Positions 48,172 through 58,711 of a stretch of 64,000 bases of DNA are shown piece after piece (position 1 is the stretch's first letter; each line of letters begins with the position of its first letter). Both the position numbers and the translations under genes were made by a program. The notes under the pieces were generated by a model. The model was not told where the DNA came from. It was given only the letters and a program-made list of their open reading frames with translations, and made no database searches. This DNA is from Panopea generosa (taxonomy: Eukaryota > Mollusca > Bivalvia > Adapedonta > Hiatellidae): contig CM055899.1 in the NCBI GenBank assembly GCA_029582155.1, forward strand, positions 74,084,886-74,148,885, written 5' to 3'.

Positions 48172-48350
48172 ATGAGGTAGTAGTATAGTGAATATGTTGG
48201 CTGCTCTCACTACAGGTTGCGTGTTCAATCCCCATCTCCATCCAATGGCCTTCATTAATCAAATAAACAAATTTTGTACCCAAGAAATGGACTCAAAAGT
48301 GATTCATATAAGCTTCAAGCTTTTTGCAATTGAGCTAAAATTGTTTAGTA
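48172..48350 (+). repeat. tRNA-derived SINE, family A
   Basis: GTAGTAGTATAGTGAATATG and GGTTGCGTGTTCAATCCCC form the tRNA-like head. The 3' part CATATAAGCTTCAAGCTTTT, then GAGCTAAAATTG, is shared with other family A copies. Confidence 0.65.
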
Positions 48351-48614
48351 TAACTGTGATAAAATATCATATACTCCTTGCGGATGCATTTTGCAATAAG
48401 GGGTGATTATTTTGACCCAGGAAATCAAAATTAAAATTTGGCATGAAATGTGTGTGAAATGCCATAAAATACACAGCCGATAACAAAGCCTTTAGTCAAA
48501 TTAAAAATGTTTAAACCATATCTACATGTATTTATTCAGATGTAAGACCCAATTGTCAGTGGTAACTGGTAATTTATATCCATTAAAATGGGTAATTACT
48601 AGTAACTACCATTT

Positions 48615-48830
48615 GAATTGTGGTCTAAGAGTCCTTTGTAAGATACAGTCTAGAAATCCATCTCTCACCACTGAGGTTGTAGATTTCAGTCCATGAAAAA
48701 GTTTGCCAGTTACTTGAGGAAGCACAGTGGTTTTATTCCTCAACTAATACAAATAGCTTTTAATGGATATGCCATAGACATAACCTGAAATGTGTTGAAA
48801 ATAGCATTAAACGCCATTAAACAAGAGACC
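48615..48830 (+). repeat. SINE family B, diverged copy
   Basis: CACCACTGAGGTTGTAGATTTC (decayed B-box region), GCCAGTTACTTGAGGAAG core and AACCTGAAATGTGTTGAAAA tail, then TAGCATTAAACGCC. Confidence 0.7.
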
Positions 48831-49049
48831 AAAGAAGGCCTAGAACTCTTTTAAATATTTGTTTGCTGTTTCACTGAAAATGTAGTGTCCTTATTTCAAA
48901 ACATTTTTTTCAGATAAAAGGGTCGACTTTTATACTGTTATAAACCTTAACGGGAATACATCAAAGCTATAAATGTCATTAAAAAATAAAATAATTATAA
49001 AAATTGATAAAAAGCATCTTATAATCATTACTAAATAAAATCCAAACGG

Positions 49050-49500
49050 TTTGCTGTCCAATCTACCATAGGGGCAGCTCCAGGATTACCGTTTTCAGTG
49101 GAATATAGTGGATTTTAATATAATAGTAGATTCGCCATTGCACCAAAATGTGACAAAATCAATATCCAAATTTGAGTGGTAAACTTAAAATGAAATCCCG
49201 TTTCTAAAAATAGACAGCAATAAAATACTGCATGACGACCATCGCATTTACATTCAGACTTTTTTTTTAAGATGAAACAAATTTTTCTACGTGTATAATG
49301 GATCAAACTGAAATCAAAATGAAATCACTTGACTCATTTAACACGTCGCAAAATATTGCCATTTTAAGCGAGAAATCTATCTTAGTCTAACTTGGGCGCC
49401 CAAGTCAGGAAATCCCTTTTCAATATATTATTTTGTCATATTTAAATGGATATCCTTTTAGAAATACGGGATCAGTGAGTATAGGTATGATATATTGAAA
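49050..49500. repeat. Dispersed repeat, copy 3 of 3
   Basis: Uninterrupted relative of the copies at 42.2 and 44 kb; here no 20-bp array is present between the CATTCAGACTTTTT and GCCATTTTAAGCGAGAAATC landmarks. Confidence 0.65.
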
Positions 49501-50310
49501 AAAAACAAGAAATGTCACTGGTAAGTGTTACATGCCCCACAAATGGTCTGTGAAAATAACAATATTTTTAGCTCACCTGAGCCAAAGGCTCACAGGTGAG
49601 CTTTTGTGATCGCCTGGTGTCCGTCGTCTGTCATCCATCGCTAACTTTTAGCTTTTAACAACTTCTCCTCTGAAACCACTGGGCCAATTTTGATATAATT
49701 TCACAGAAATATTCCTTGGGTGACCCTTTACCAAGTTTGTTCAAGCCATCTTGATTCGTCAAAAAACATGGTGGCCAGAGGGTTGGAGTTAGTTTACTAT
49801 ATAAGCTATAGTAAAAACTTAAAAAATCTTCTTGTCAGAAACTACTGGCTCAATTTTAAAATAATTTCACAGAAATGTTCCTTGGGTGACTCTCTACCAA
49901 GTTTGTTCAAGCGATCTTGATTCGTCAAATAACATGGCAGCCAGGGAGAGGGGTTCATTTTATGTCAAATTACTCCCCATGTTTTATAGCATAAATGTGT
50001 ATATAGCAATTATTATAAGAAGAGGTAATAAACTCTTTAAATAAACTTTTTTTTTTTGCTATTATTATACAATATTATACTGGATATAAGTTTTGAAAGA
50101 TAATTCATAATGATACAATTATAATCAATGATTGAAATAGTATTCATAGTATTCAAATATCATGAACCATTTTTATAATAGGTGTTAATCTGAATATAAA
50201 AGTCAAGAGTTTTTATGATTCAGACAGGGATGGTTTAAAGCAATACAATATTTCTAGCTAGTTTCATAACAGCAAGAAGTCTGCTTGAGATTTTCAGTGT
50301 CAAAGTGTAC

Positions 50311-50383
50311 TTGAAATTTTGGAGGAGGAGCTTAATTGTTTTTGGGGGAGAGTGCACTGCGACAAAGATTCTTTCAAGTGATA
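50311..50383. repeat. Left copy of a 72-73-bp direct repeat flanking the LINE fragment
   Basis: TTGAAATTTTGGAGGAGGAG through AAGATTCTTTCAAGTGATA. It is identical to 51241-51312 except for one extra T, and abuts the LINE fragment, so it is best read as a target-site duplication. Confidence 0.85.
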
Positions 50384-50980
50384 CAAGTGAAGGGGTTAAA
50401 AAACTGGGTGACAAATAATAAATATTTGTTGAACACACATGGTTTTATGTACATATGGAATGAACCGTTAAATATCAACAATCACGGTGCATTTTTGTCT
50501 TTGTTCAGACAACACTTGGTGGACGAATTTACTCAAAATTGGATGGCTGACCTTTATAGTAACAGAGTACTGATTTTATATAAAGAAGTAAAGTTACAGT
50601 TTGGTTATGCTAACTATCTTAATCTATTTAGTACAAGACGTCTTCATATTGCATTTGCTAGGTTACAGTTGTCATCACATAGCTTAAGGATTGAAACCGG
50701 CAGATACGCAAGAGCATGAGTAGAGAGACATGAACATTTTTGTCAAATATGTAATTCTGGTGATATAGAAGACGAACTTCATTTTATTCTAATTTGTTCT
50801 GCATATAATGTCATAAGAGCCAAATTTATTCGCAGTTTTTATATACGTCATCCAAGTATGTTTAAATTTATAGCACTGCTGCAGTCAATAAATACATTTG
50901 AACTTGTTAAGTTAAGTAAATTCATTGTGGAAGCATTTGCTATTAGATGTGGCATTACTAATAATATTAACATATATTAA
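50384..50980 (+). pseudogene. LINE ORF2 C-terminus with zinc-finger motif
   Basis: The frame reads WVTNNKYLLNTHGFMYIWNE, LVDEFTQNWMADLYSN and RRLHIAFARLQLSSHSLRIE, then GRYARA. A TGA at 50717-50719 follows, after which the same frame stays open to TAA at 50980. The second part has CQICNSGDIEDELHFILIC, a C-x2-C-x9-H-x4-C finger found after the reverse transcriptase in many animal LINEs. Only one stop interrupts about 198 codons, so the insertion is fairly young; the TGA could be a CpG decay product. Confidence 0.82.
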
Positions 50981-51240
50981 AATACCAATATATTTTATTT
51001 TTCTGGCGACTAGGAAATATTCTAACACTCATTATTGATTAAGTAACTCATAGTTTGAAGTTCATCCTCAGTATATTTTAATACATCTAATAACATACAA
51101 AAATATACAATCTGAAATAATATTATATATGTTATTTATATTCTGAAAACTAGCATGTGAATATGTTATATATATATATATGTTTTTGTAACGAGAAACT
51201 GTAACAGTTTAAGTTAATAAAATTAATATTCTTCTTCTTC
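50384..51240 (+). mobile_element. 5'-truncated LINE (non-LTR retrotransposon) 3' fragment
   Basis: An 857-bp insert between the two 72-73-bp direct repeats. It encodes the C-terminal end of a LINE ORF2 (to 50980), then an AT-rich 3' UTR ending in a short (CTT)n tail at about 51229-51240. 5' truncation, a simple-repeat tail and flanking duplications are the marks of target-primed reverse transcription. Confidence 0.85.
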
Positions 51241-51312
51241 TTGAAATTTTGGAGGAGGAGCTTAATTGTTTTTGGGGGAGAGTGCACTGCGACAAAGATC
51301 TTTCAAGTGATA
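51241..51312. repeat. Right copy of the 72-73-bp direct repeat
   Basis: Immediately follows the (CTT)n tail of the LINE fragment and matches 50311-50383 with a single-base gap. Confidence 0.85.
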
Positions 51313-51759
51313 TACTTAGGGAAGGCTTGTGTTTGAAACTCAGGAATATTTATTGTGCTGGAACTGCAGATTGTTTCATGCAATAGTTTAGTCTAATGCT
51401 TTAGTTTGAAACCGTTCTCAAACATAACAGGTTAGTTTTGTGCTGGAACTGGATTTTTATCTTAGTTCGAAGACTTAGTATCTGTAGTAAAAACTTCAAA
51501 AGTCTTCTTGTCAGAATCTACTGACCTGATTTTGATGTAATTTCACCGACATTAACCTTAGGTTACATTAACCTCTACCAAGTTTGAACTCTTCTATGCA
51601 TCTGTTATATCTTCAAAACAAATCAAAATTCTAATTACTTGCCCATCTCATCTTTCTGGAATTTTGAGCATACATGTATTATATAATATACTTATGTTGG
51701 GTGACTCAAGGTCAGTCAGGTGAGCGATAAAGGGCCAACTTGGCCCTCTTGTTTATAAA

Positions 51760-53165
51760 AGGTAGCGATGTATCCATGAATATCAAGTCTTGGACTGATG
51801 TTTCAGACCAGACACGAAATTTCATGTTTTTTTTTTAACATTAAAATGTAACCTTGACCTTTGTGTAACCTTGACTTCAACATCTCATGTTAAGGTCTGG
51901 GTATTTCTACAGATAAATGGAGGTGAAACATCATCATGACATGTTGATCACTTGTGTCAAGCTATTTTAAATTCCCTCCATATAAAACAAAGTTTCAGAC
52001 CAGACATGAAATATCAAACAAACTAAATGTGTCACCTTGACCTTTGAGGTAAAGTTCTAGATCTTAACACACTTTGTAATGCCATGTTGATAAATTGAGC
52101 CAAATGTTTTTGAAATCCATCCATGTATGATAAAGTAAAAGACCGAACTTGAATTCTCAAACAGACTCAAAGTGTTTTTCGAACAAATTCAAAATGTGAC
52201 ATTGACCTTGAGGTATTGGTCTGGATCAATTAAGCTAAGTTTAAGACAAAGTTATAGCCCAGACACAAAATATCAAACAAATTGAAAGTGTGACCTTGAC
52301 CTTTAAGTAAAGGTTCTGGGTCTTACATGCGACACTTCATCATGTCATGTTGATCAACTGAGCCAAGTGTTTTTGAAATTTATCCATAGGTGATAAAGTT
52401 ACAGACTGGACACAAAATCTCAAACAGACTGAAAGTGTTGTCAAACAAAGTTAAATTATGACCTTGACCTTTGAAGTGGGAGTCTGAGTGTTACACGCGA
52501 AAACATTGTCATGTTATGTTGATCATTTGTAGCAAGTACTTATAAAATCCATTTATGCATGACAAAGATACAGGCCAGACATGAAATCTCACACAGACTC
52601 AAAGTGTTGTCAAACAAACCCAAAGTGTGACCTTTACCTTTGAGGTATGTATGGGTGTGGGTGTTATGCACGACACATCGTCATGTCATGGTGATGAATT
52701 GAGCCAAGTGGTTTAAAAATTTATCCATAAGTGACAAAGTTACAGACCTGACATAAAATCCCAAACAGACAAAGTGTTGTCAAACAGAGTTAAACTTTGA
52801 CCTTTACCTTTGAAGTGGGAGTCTGGGTGTTACGCGCGACATGTTGTCATGTTATATTGATCAATTGTACCAAGTATTTATAAAATCCATCTATACATGA
52901 CAAAGTAACAGACCAGACACGAAATCTCACACAGACTCAAAAGTGTTGTCAAACAAACTCAGAGTGTAACCTTGACCTTTGAGGTACGGGTGTGGGTCTT
53001 ACTGGCGACAAGTCGTCATGTTATGTTGATCATTTGTAGCAAGTATTAACAAAATCCATCAATGCATGACAAAGTTACAGGCTGGACACGAAATACCGGA
53101 TGGAAGGACAGATGGACACTGCGATTACTATATACCATCCCATAAATTTTGGGGGGGCATTAAAA
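51760..53165. repeat. Degenerate repeat array with TGACCTTGACCTTTGAGGTA words
   Basis: GTGACCTTGACCTTTGAGGT, then GGTCTGGGTCTTAC, CGACAC(A/T)TCGTCATGTTATG, TTGATCA.TTG.(G/A)CCAAGT and GACAAAGTTACAGACCAGAC recurs about every 160-180 bases, roughly eight times. It ends GGACAGATGGACACTGCGAT, TACTATATACC and CATAAATTTTGGGGGGG. This is a dispersed repeat type I associate with bivalves. Confidence 0.75.
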
Positions 53166-53224
53166 TGATTAAGCCAATTTTTATTTTTATTAAAAAATTC
53201 TGATATATTCCTTTTAAGCAATAA

Positions 53225-53393
53225 CAAATTGATTGCTAGATCATCATCCAATTTTTCTCAAAAAGGGGGAGGGAAGGGAGGATTTTATTTTTTTTTTTAA
53301 TTTTTAGTTGTTTGAAAAAAAATAAAAGTATATATTTATTTATTTTTTCTAAAAATTTAGGGGAGGTAGGGATTATAATCTAGCAATTAATAT
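53225..53393. mobile_element. MITE-like element related to 39944-40113
   Basis: Left end AAATTGATTGCTAGATCATC and right end GATTATAATCTAGCAATTAA are imperfect inverted repeats of the same terminal sequence. Interior T/G-rich, no coding capacity. Confidence 0.6.
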
Positions 53394-54030
53394 ATCATGG
53401 CCGTACATCTATTTTTTGGTGACCTTCCATTCCGTAGGGCAGAATCGCGCTGTATTGATGTAAATGGAAAAAAAAAAAAAAACAATAAAAATCTAATGTA
53501 TGTATGTTTAAAACAGTTTACAGGTCATATGCTCTGTTTTTCTTTTAAACTAGCATTAACATTAACAATTTTAAAAAAAAACACAATTTTTTTAGGGGAA
53601 CATGTTTTGGGAGGGAAATGGGGAAAAAACAATGACAGTTATGAAAAAAATAATCTGAATATTATATACCTATCCAAATAAAAAGATCTTGAATGGAGAT
53701 GGGGCACAGCAAACAACATATTTTGTTAATAAGACATTAGGTAAGTTTGATCAAGACTATGATAAGTTTTAAAGAAATAATCTACCAAATATAACTGTAA
53801 ACAAAACTTGTCAAAATATCATGGATATATGGATGACGAACATAGGGTGATCACAGAAACTTAGAGCCTTGGGCTTATATGAATCATTTTAATTGTAAAT
53901 AAAAATCACAAATTCATAACAATTATTTTTCTTCAACCTCAAGATAACAATAAATATGGAAAATATTATAATCACTGATAACATATGATTTGTACAGAAC
54001 TTTGCTAAAATATCCTAAACAAAAAAATTA

Positions 54031-54885
54031 TCATTTGCCTTTAAATAGCAAATACAATGTAACAATTAGGCAGGTGCCAACCATCATTGTTTTAAACTCG
54101 TTTGCAGATTTGAAACCTTTTGCTTCTTTGACATGATGTACTCGCTCTTCCCTATGTAAAAAGCGTTCATATTCTTCTTTTTTAAGTTTATCAGCCATGA
54201 CACGTTCTCTTGTTTCTTTATAGTGTTCCTTGTACCATTCATCAAAGTTATAGATATTGGACCTGCCCATTGGTGGCATACCACGTGCTTTATATTTGTC
54301 CTGTCCATGTCGGATGTCTCTGCGTTCAGAATGTTTATGAACATGGCCATGATGACCACTTCTTCTTTCCAAGTCGTAAAGTTCTCTAGTTCTATTATTT
54401 CTTAAAATTTCGTATGCTTCAGATATTTCTTGAAATTTTTTAACAGCAATTTCAGTTTTGTTTATATCAGGATGATACACTTTTGACAGCCTATAAAATG
54501 CCTGCTTTACTTTCAATCTGGAACAACTGGGCGTTACTCCAAGAACTTCGTAATAATTTATTTGTTTTGGAGGACGGGTGTGATGGCCTGTAGAATAACG
54601 CCTGCATACTTTAAAATTCCCTTTCCCATGTTGATTAGATAAGAGATGTTTTCTTCTGAATACCTGAGCTTGAGTGTCACTATACAAACTAACATCTATA
54701 TGGTGACCTTCATGTTTGAGGTCTTCTCTTACTGCAATAACATCATCAGACGATATACTACATTCAGTCGGACTATTTTCGAAGTATGTGTCGTATTTGA
54801 CAACATTACAGTTCGGTATATTTGGTACACATGTCGAAATAATTCTAGATTTACATTTGAAAGTTTGCGAAAACCATTTCTGCAT
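54031..54885 (-). CDS. DNAJC30: DNAJC30-like mitochondrial J-domain protein
   Basis: An intronless 284-residue frame. The J domain covers about residues 109-173: NYYEVLGVTPSCS, VKQAFYRLSKVYHPDINK with the HPD triad at 138-140, and FQEISEAYEILRN. It is followed by a His-rich linker, NIYNFDEWYKEHY and a charged helix (about 223-262). A single hydrophobic segment lies at about 267-281 (MMVGTCLIVTLYLL) with a short basic end (FKGK). This layout, J domain first and one membrane segment at the extreme C-terminus, is that of DNAJC30, a mitochondrial inner-membrane J protein linked to ATP synthase and complex I maintenance in vertebrates. The first 100 residues are basic and Ser-rich with RRYSTG before the J domain, compatible with a targeting peptide. 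It is longer than the human protein by roughly 60 residues, mostly N-terminal. The start at 54885 is the first ATG of the frame and abuts the shared promoter with BUD23. Confidence 0.92.
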   Translation of the reverse strand: MQKWFSQTFKCKSRIISTCVPNIPNCNVVKYDTYFENSPTECSISSDDVIAVREDLKHEGHHIDVSLYSDTQAQVFRRKHLLSNQHGKGNFKVCRRYSTGHHTRPPKQINYYEVLGVTPSCSRLKVKQAFYRLSKVYHPDINKTEIAVKKFQEISEAYEILRNNRTRELYDLERRSGHHGHVHKHSERRDIRHGQDKYKARGMPPMGRSNIYNFDEWYKEHYKETRERVMADKLKKEEYERFLHREERVHHVKEAKGFKSANEFKTMMVGTCLIVTLYLLFKGK

Positions 54886-55280
54886 TTTGTTTAATTTTGG
54901 TTAGCTCTACAACCGTGTACTCGAACTTTAAATTGGACTGGGTTCAAACGGTGAGCTAACCGAAAGTAAACGGAAATCGGTCTACTCGGCGTTGTCGCTC
55001 CAGTTCCCATTAAGTCACGTGATTAAAAACAAGCTAACAGCTCTTTGCTAACAAATTAAACGTTAAGCGAACTGAACGAAGCCTTGATGTTATATAACTA
55101 CATTAAATCTAATACATACTCTACGTTAAAAATATAAATGTAGTTTTGATAATAGATTATTAATTGAAATAACTCTTCGAAATACAATTATTTCATTATT
55201 TAAAATTAAACAAAAATAACTTCGAAACTAAGCATATAACTTTGAATAAAATGTCAACTTCCGGTTAATAAGAAATAAGC
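54886..55280. promoter_or_regulatory. Bidirectional promoter between DNAJC30 and BUD23
   Basis: Only 395 bp separate the divergent start codons. The DNAJC30-proximal third is richer in CG dinucleotides than the surroundings (for example 54958-55013); no TATA box is convincing on either side. The interval must hold both 5' UTRs and start sites. Inference from spacing and orientation. Confidence 0.7.
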
Positions 55281-58200
55281 ATGGCAAGTGGAAGGCCAGA
55301 ACAACAAGCTCCGCCGGAGATAGTAAGTATTCAAGTGTCCCGATGTTGTTAATGACATTTTCATATACAATGACATATTTTTACTTTAACTGTAAGCAAT
55401 ATGAATAAGGTAATCCCCAAAAGGCGGGCTATTCTTTGAACTGTAATAGGTACATGCTTTCTGACAGCTAAGGAAAAGAACTTCAATTACTTTTATAGAT
55501 GTAGATACTGCCTTGATACTGCACATGGAAGGGATCGAACCACAACACTTAATCTAAGATCCAATGCTTACTTACTGCTCTGGTCTTCATTCGTCAATAG
55601 CAGATCACTAGTGAAACAATCGCTGCATACACTAATCTAACCGCATAAACTCTTTTAGAAAATATCATAATATGTTAACTGAAAGAAAAACATTCCCTCT
55701 GTACACACCAGCCAACTTTTCCTTGAGCTAGTTCACTGTTACATGGGTATCTACATTTTACAAGAGACTGTGTAAGCAACAGTAACGGATCAAATACGCC
55801 ATTATCGTATCATATGATATTAGCACTTTCTCTGTCCTCAGGGAATATCTCAAAGCATAACATTGACTTGTCCATGGGCACTAACAGACAGTTACAATTC
55901 ATATGAGTATGGGCTATTCTTTAAAAAAAATGTTTGCTGTGCCCCTACCTACTCACACAAAATTGCAACTACCAAAACTTTTCTATTGACTTTAAAAGAG
56001 TTGACTCTTTTTTTTTCATGATTTCTATCCATTTTTGTTTAAAACGGCTGTAAAAAGTCAAAATTTGGCAAAAGAAAAAAAAATACCTTCCTACCAACCC
56101 ACAAGCAAAACACTGGGTCGGAGCACAGCAAACAAATATTCTTTTTAGGATGAACTTAGGTTAACCCAAAGATGTAAGAGAGCACCTTGAAGTCCTATAG
56201 TTCATTGGTAACACTGAAGGAAAATTAGTTCCCTAATTCATTCAGCAAGTTCAAATTATACTATTTTTCAGTTTGATTATTATCTTTTTTGTCTGACCAA
56301 ATGGCAGTAAACCATGCATTGGACTGACAGAACTTTTAGAACTATTTTAGCTTTACCAGCCTGGATAAGTGAAAAAGCTTGTTAAGATAAGGAAATAATT
56401 TCTTTGCCATTGTTTCATTGTACATTTCCTGTGCACATCATATTTCAAGCAAACATTGAAATACTGCGTGCGTAGTCAAAAAGAATAAAGTTTGGTGAAT
56501 AGAAGCAAAATCAATAAATAATACAGAAATATTTAAACATTTCTTCACGCACCATTTTAATGCCTAATGACTATGTGTAAACTGTTAAATCAATAAGGTA
56601 TATGCTATGTTTTTTATGGTAAGATTATTTCAGACAATTTTGATGATCAGTAACATTACCAATAAGAGAAACTAACAAATGTAACTAATGAAATATGAAA
56701 GAGTTTTCATAACTAGAAAAACGGTTTGAGCCATCGAAGTTCTAATGTATTACTATGATGTTAAATGAGATTTGTAAAATACAAGTCCACTGAACAGAAA
56801 ATTGATGTTTATGTTTTCAATGCTGCTCAAACGGGGCTATCCCACTCTTCTGATATGCTCTTTTTTCCCAGGATGACATTTTCTCCCGCTGTTCTTTTCA
56901 GCTATTGCACAGCCATTTTTGTGCTGTGCTGTTTGTGGGGTTCTTTGCATGAGCTACATTCTATACCAAAAAAAACATGTCACAAGTTATGTAATAATTG
57001 AACACCTGTAACAGTACAGTACATCCAAAAACAATGTTAGCTTCCAACATTATAGAAAAAACGCCAATGCAGTAATCAAATTTCATCCAATTTTCATTAC
57101 ATGTAAATGTGAAGACGGACGGACGGACATAGTTGTTTTGATGAAAATTTACAAGTAAACATTGGTACTGATCCGCTATTGGCACGTTCACTGAATTAGA
57201 GTAATATGGGGGAATATCAGGCACCTAAGGATTTGTGTCTGTCTTGCTATGCCAAATGAAATTCGAATAAACTCTAGTATTTCCTATAGATATGTTCATG
57301 TTCGAGAAGTTGTGTGGTCAAATGGCATGAAACTAGAACAATACGTACCAATCATCTGTTTTTCTAAGTACATCACTGCATGGGAAGTATCAGATAATTT
57401 GTTGGGTTTATCGGACAACAAAATAAGATTTATCAGACATTGAAATCTCATGTGGGGTTAGTCGGAGAGCTTATTGATATGTTCATAAGGTGTTTATCGG
57501 ACTCTTTTATTTTCATTTAAATTATTGTTTATAATAAAATAAAGCATATAATTTATATTTGTTTCAGTTTCTTATTCAGTACAATTTATTTCGTCAAATA
57601 AATGCAAAATCAATTTGTCGTATTTTAGTAACCAATTGAAACACTGATTTAAAACAAATAAATATATTTTTAACTTTATTAAATGCATCTTTATATATCC
57701 AGCTCTTCTTATCAAAACCTTTTCAAGTATTTCATTTTTTTTAATCTACGTTTAACATGGGGTTTTGTGATAATTTCAAACTTGTTCAACAAATTTCTAT
57801 TAGAGGGGTACATCTACGGAACCTCTATAATTTCTGACATGCGCAGTAAGTGATATCTATAACTTTCAACCTTGACCTGTATTGCATCAGTTTTCAGCAG
57901 ACCTGGTTGGAATTACTATTTGTAAACAAACTTATATTAGCTTTTGTCAAGGTTTTATATAAATGGAAAAGTGGACATAGTGAGAAATACATTTTTTAAA
58001 GTCTGTATCATAAAATGACTTTCTTGTATCGGAAGCATTATTTTTGATATTTTTCATTGCATTCAATGACCACATGGATTCTGTTTGTAAGTATTAACAT
58101 ATGTGCAGGAAGTTGAAATATGTAATATTCTTAATTCTCGGAAGTGATCAAATTCCGGTTGTGATCAAAAACAGGTTACGGCACCATCGTAGTTTTGCTC

Positions 58201-58627
58201 TGTTTGTAAATGCAAACAGTGACCAAACATATTTTAATTTGGTTTAAACAATATTTATATGTTATCAGCATATAACATATACATATATTCGATATACTGC
58301 GATAAATATAGCGGCAGAATTGAGAAGAAAGTTATTTCTAGCTTGTACAAAATCTCTCTTCTGAGTATCTTGCAAGGACTATACAATGTTATTACAAATG
58401 CAAAGAAAACTTGTGATGGAACAATAAATAAATATGTACAAATAACGTGATCGTTTAGAATATACAGTTGTAGCTGATTGGATATGTATATAGGCCACAG
58501 TGTATACGACACTTCAACTACAAACAGCTGTGTATAATAGCCTTGATCAATACTTGCAATATATATATGTAATATCAAATTATATTACAAACAATATGTG
58601 AGGAGAACAAAGTGGAAAGGGATAGGT

Positions 58628-58711
<84 letters not shown>

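Larger units (their letters stand above)
49571..51752. mobile_element. Fold-back repeat with GCTCACCTGA inverted ends, carrying a nested LINE
   Basis: Begins GCTCACCTGA at 49571 and shows its reverse complement TCAGGTGAGC at 51716-51725, followed by GGGCCAACTTGGCCCTCTTG. The left end is itself palindromic (GAGCCAAAGGCTC). The interior has internal repeats (CTTCTTGTCAGAA.CTACTG and CTACCAAGTTTG, three copies at about 49.7, 49.9 and 51.55 kb). No transposase is encoded, so this is a non-autonomous element of a type I recognise as common in bivalve genomes. Confidence 0.65.

Noticed and set aside
50336-50383. ORF start MFLGESALRQ as the start of a gene
   Set aside because: These codons come from the target-site duplication, not from the LINE; the protein is a 5'-truncated fragment.
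53397-53681. 94-codon plus-strand ORF next to a MITE
   Set aside because: Dominated by Lys/Asn from A-runs; no motif and no gene context.
58255-58578. 107-codon minus-strand ORF in BUD23 intron 1
   Set aside because: Hydrophobic AT-driven frame opposite another chance ORF, with no family similarity recognised.
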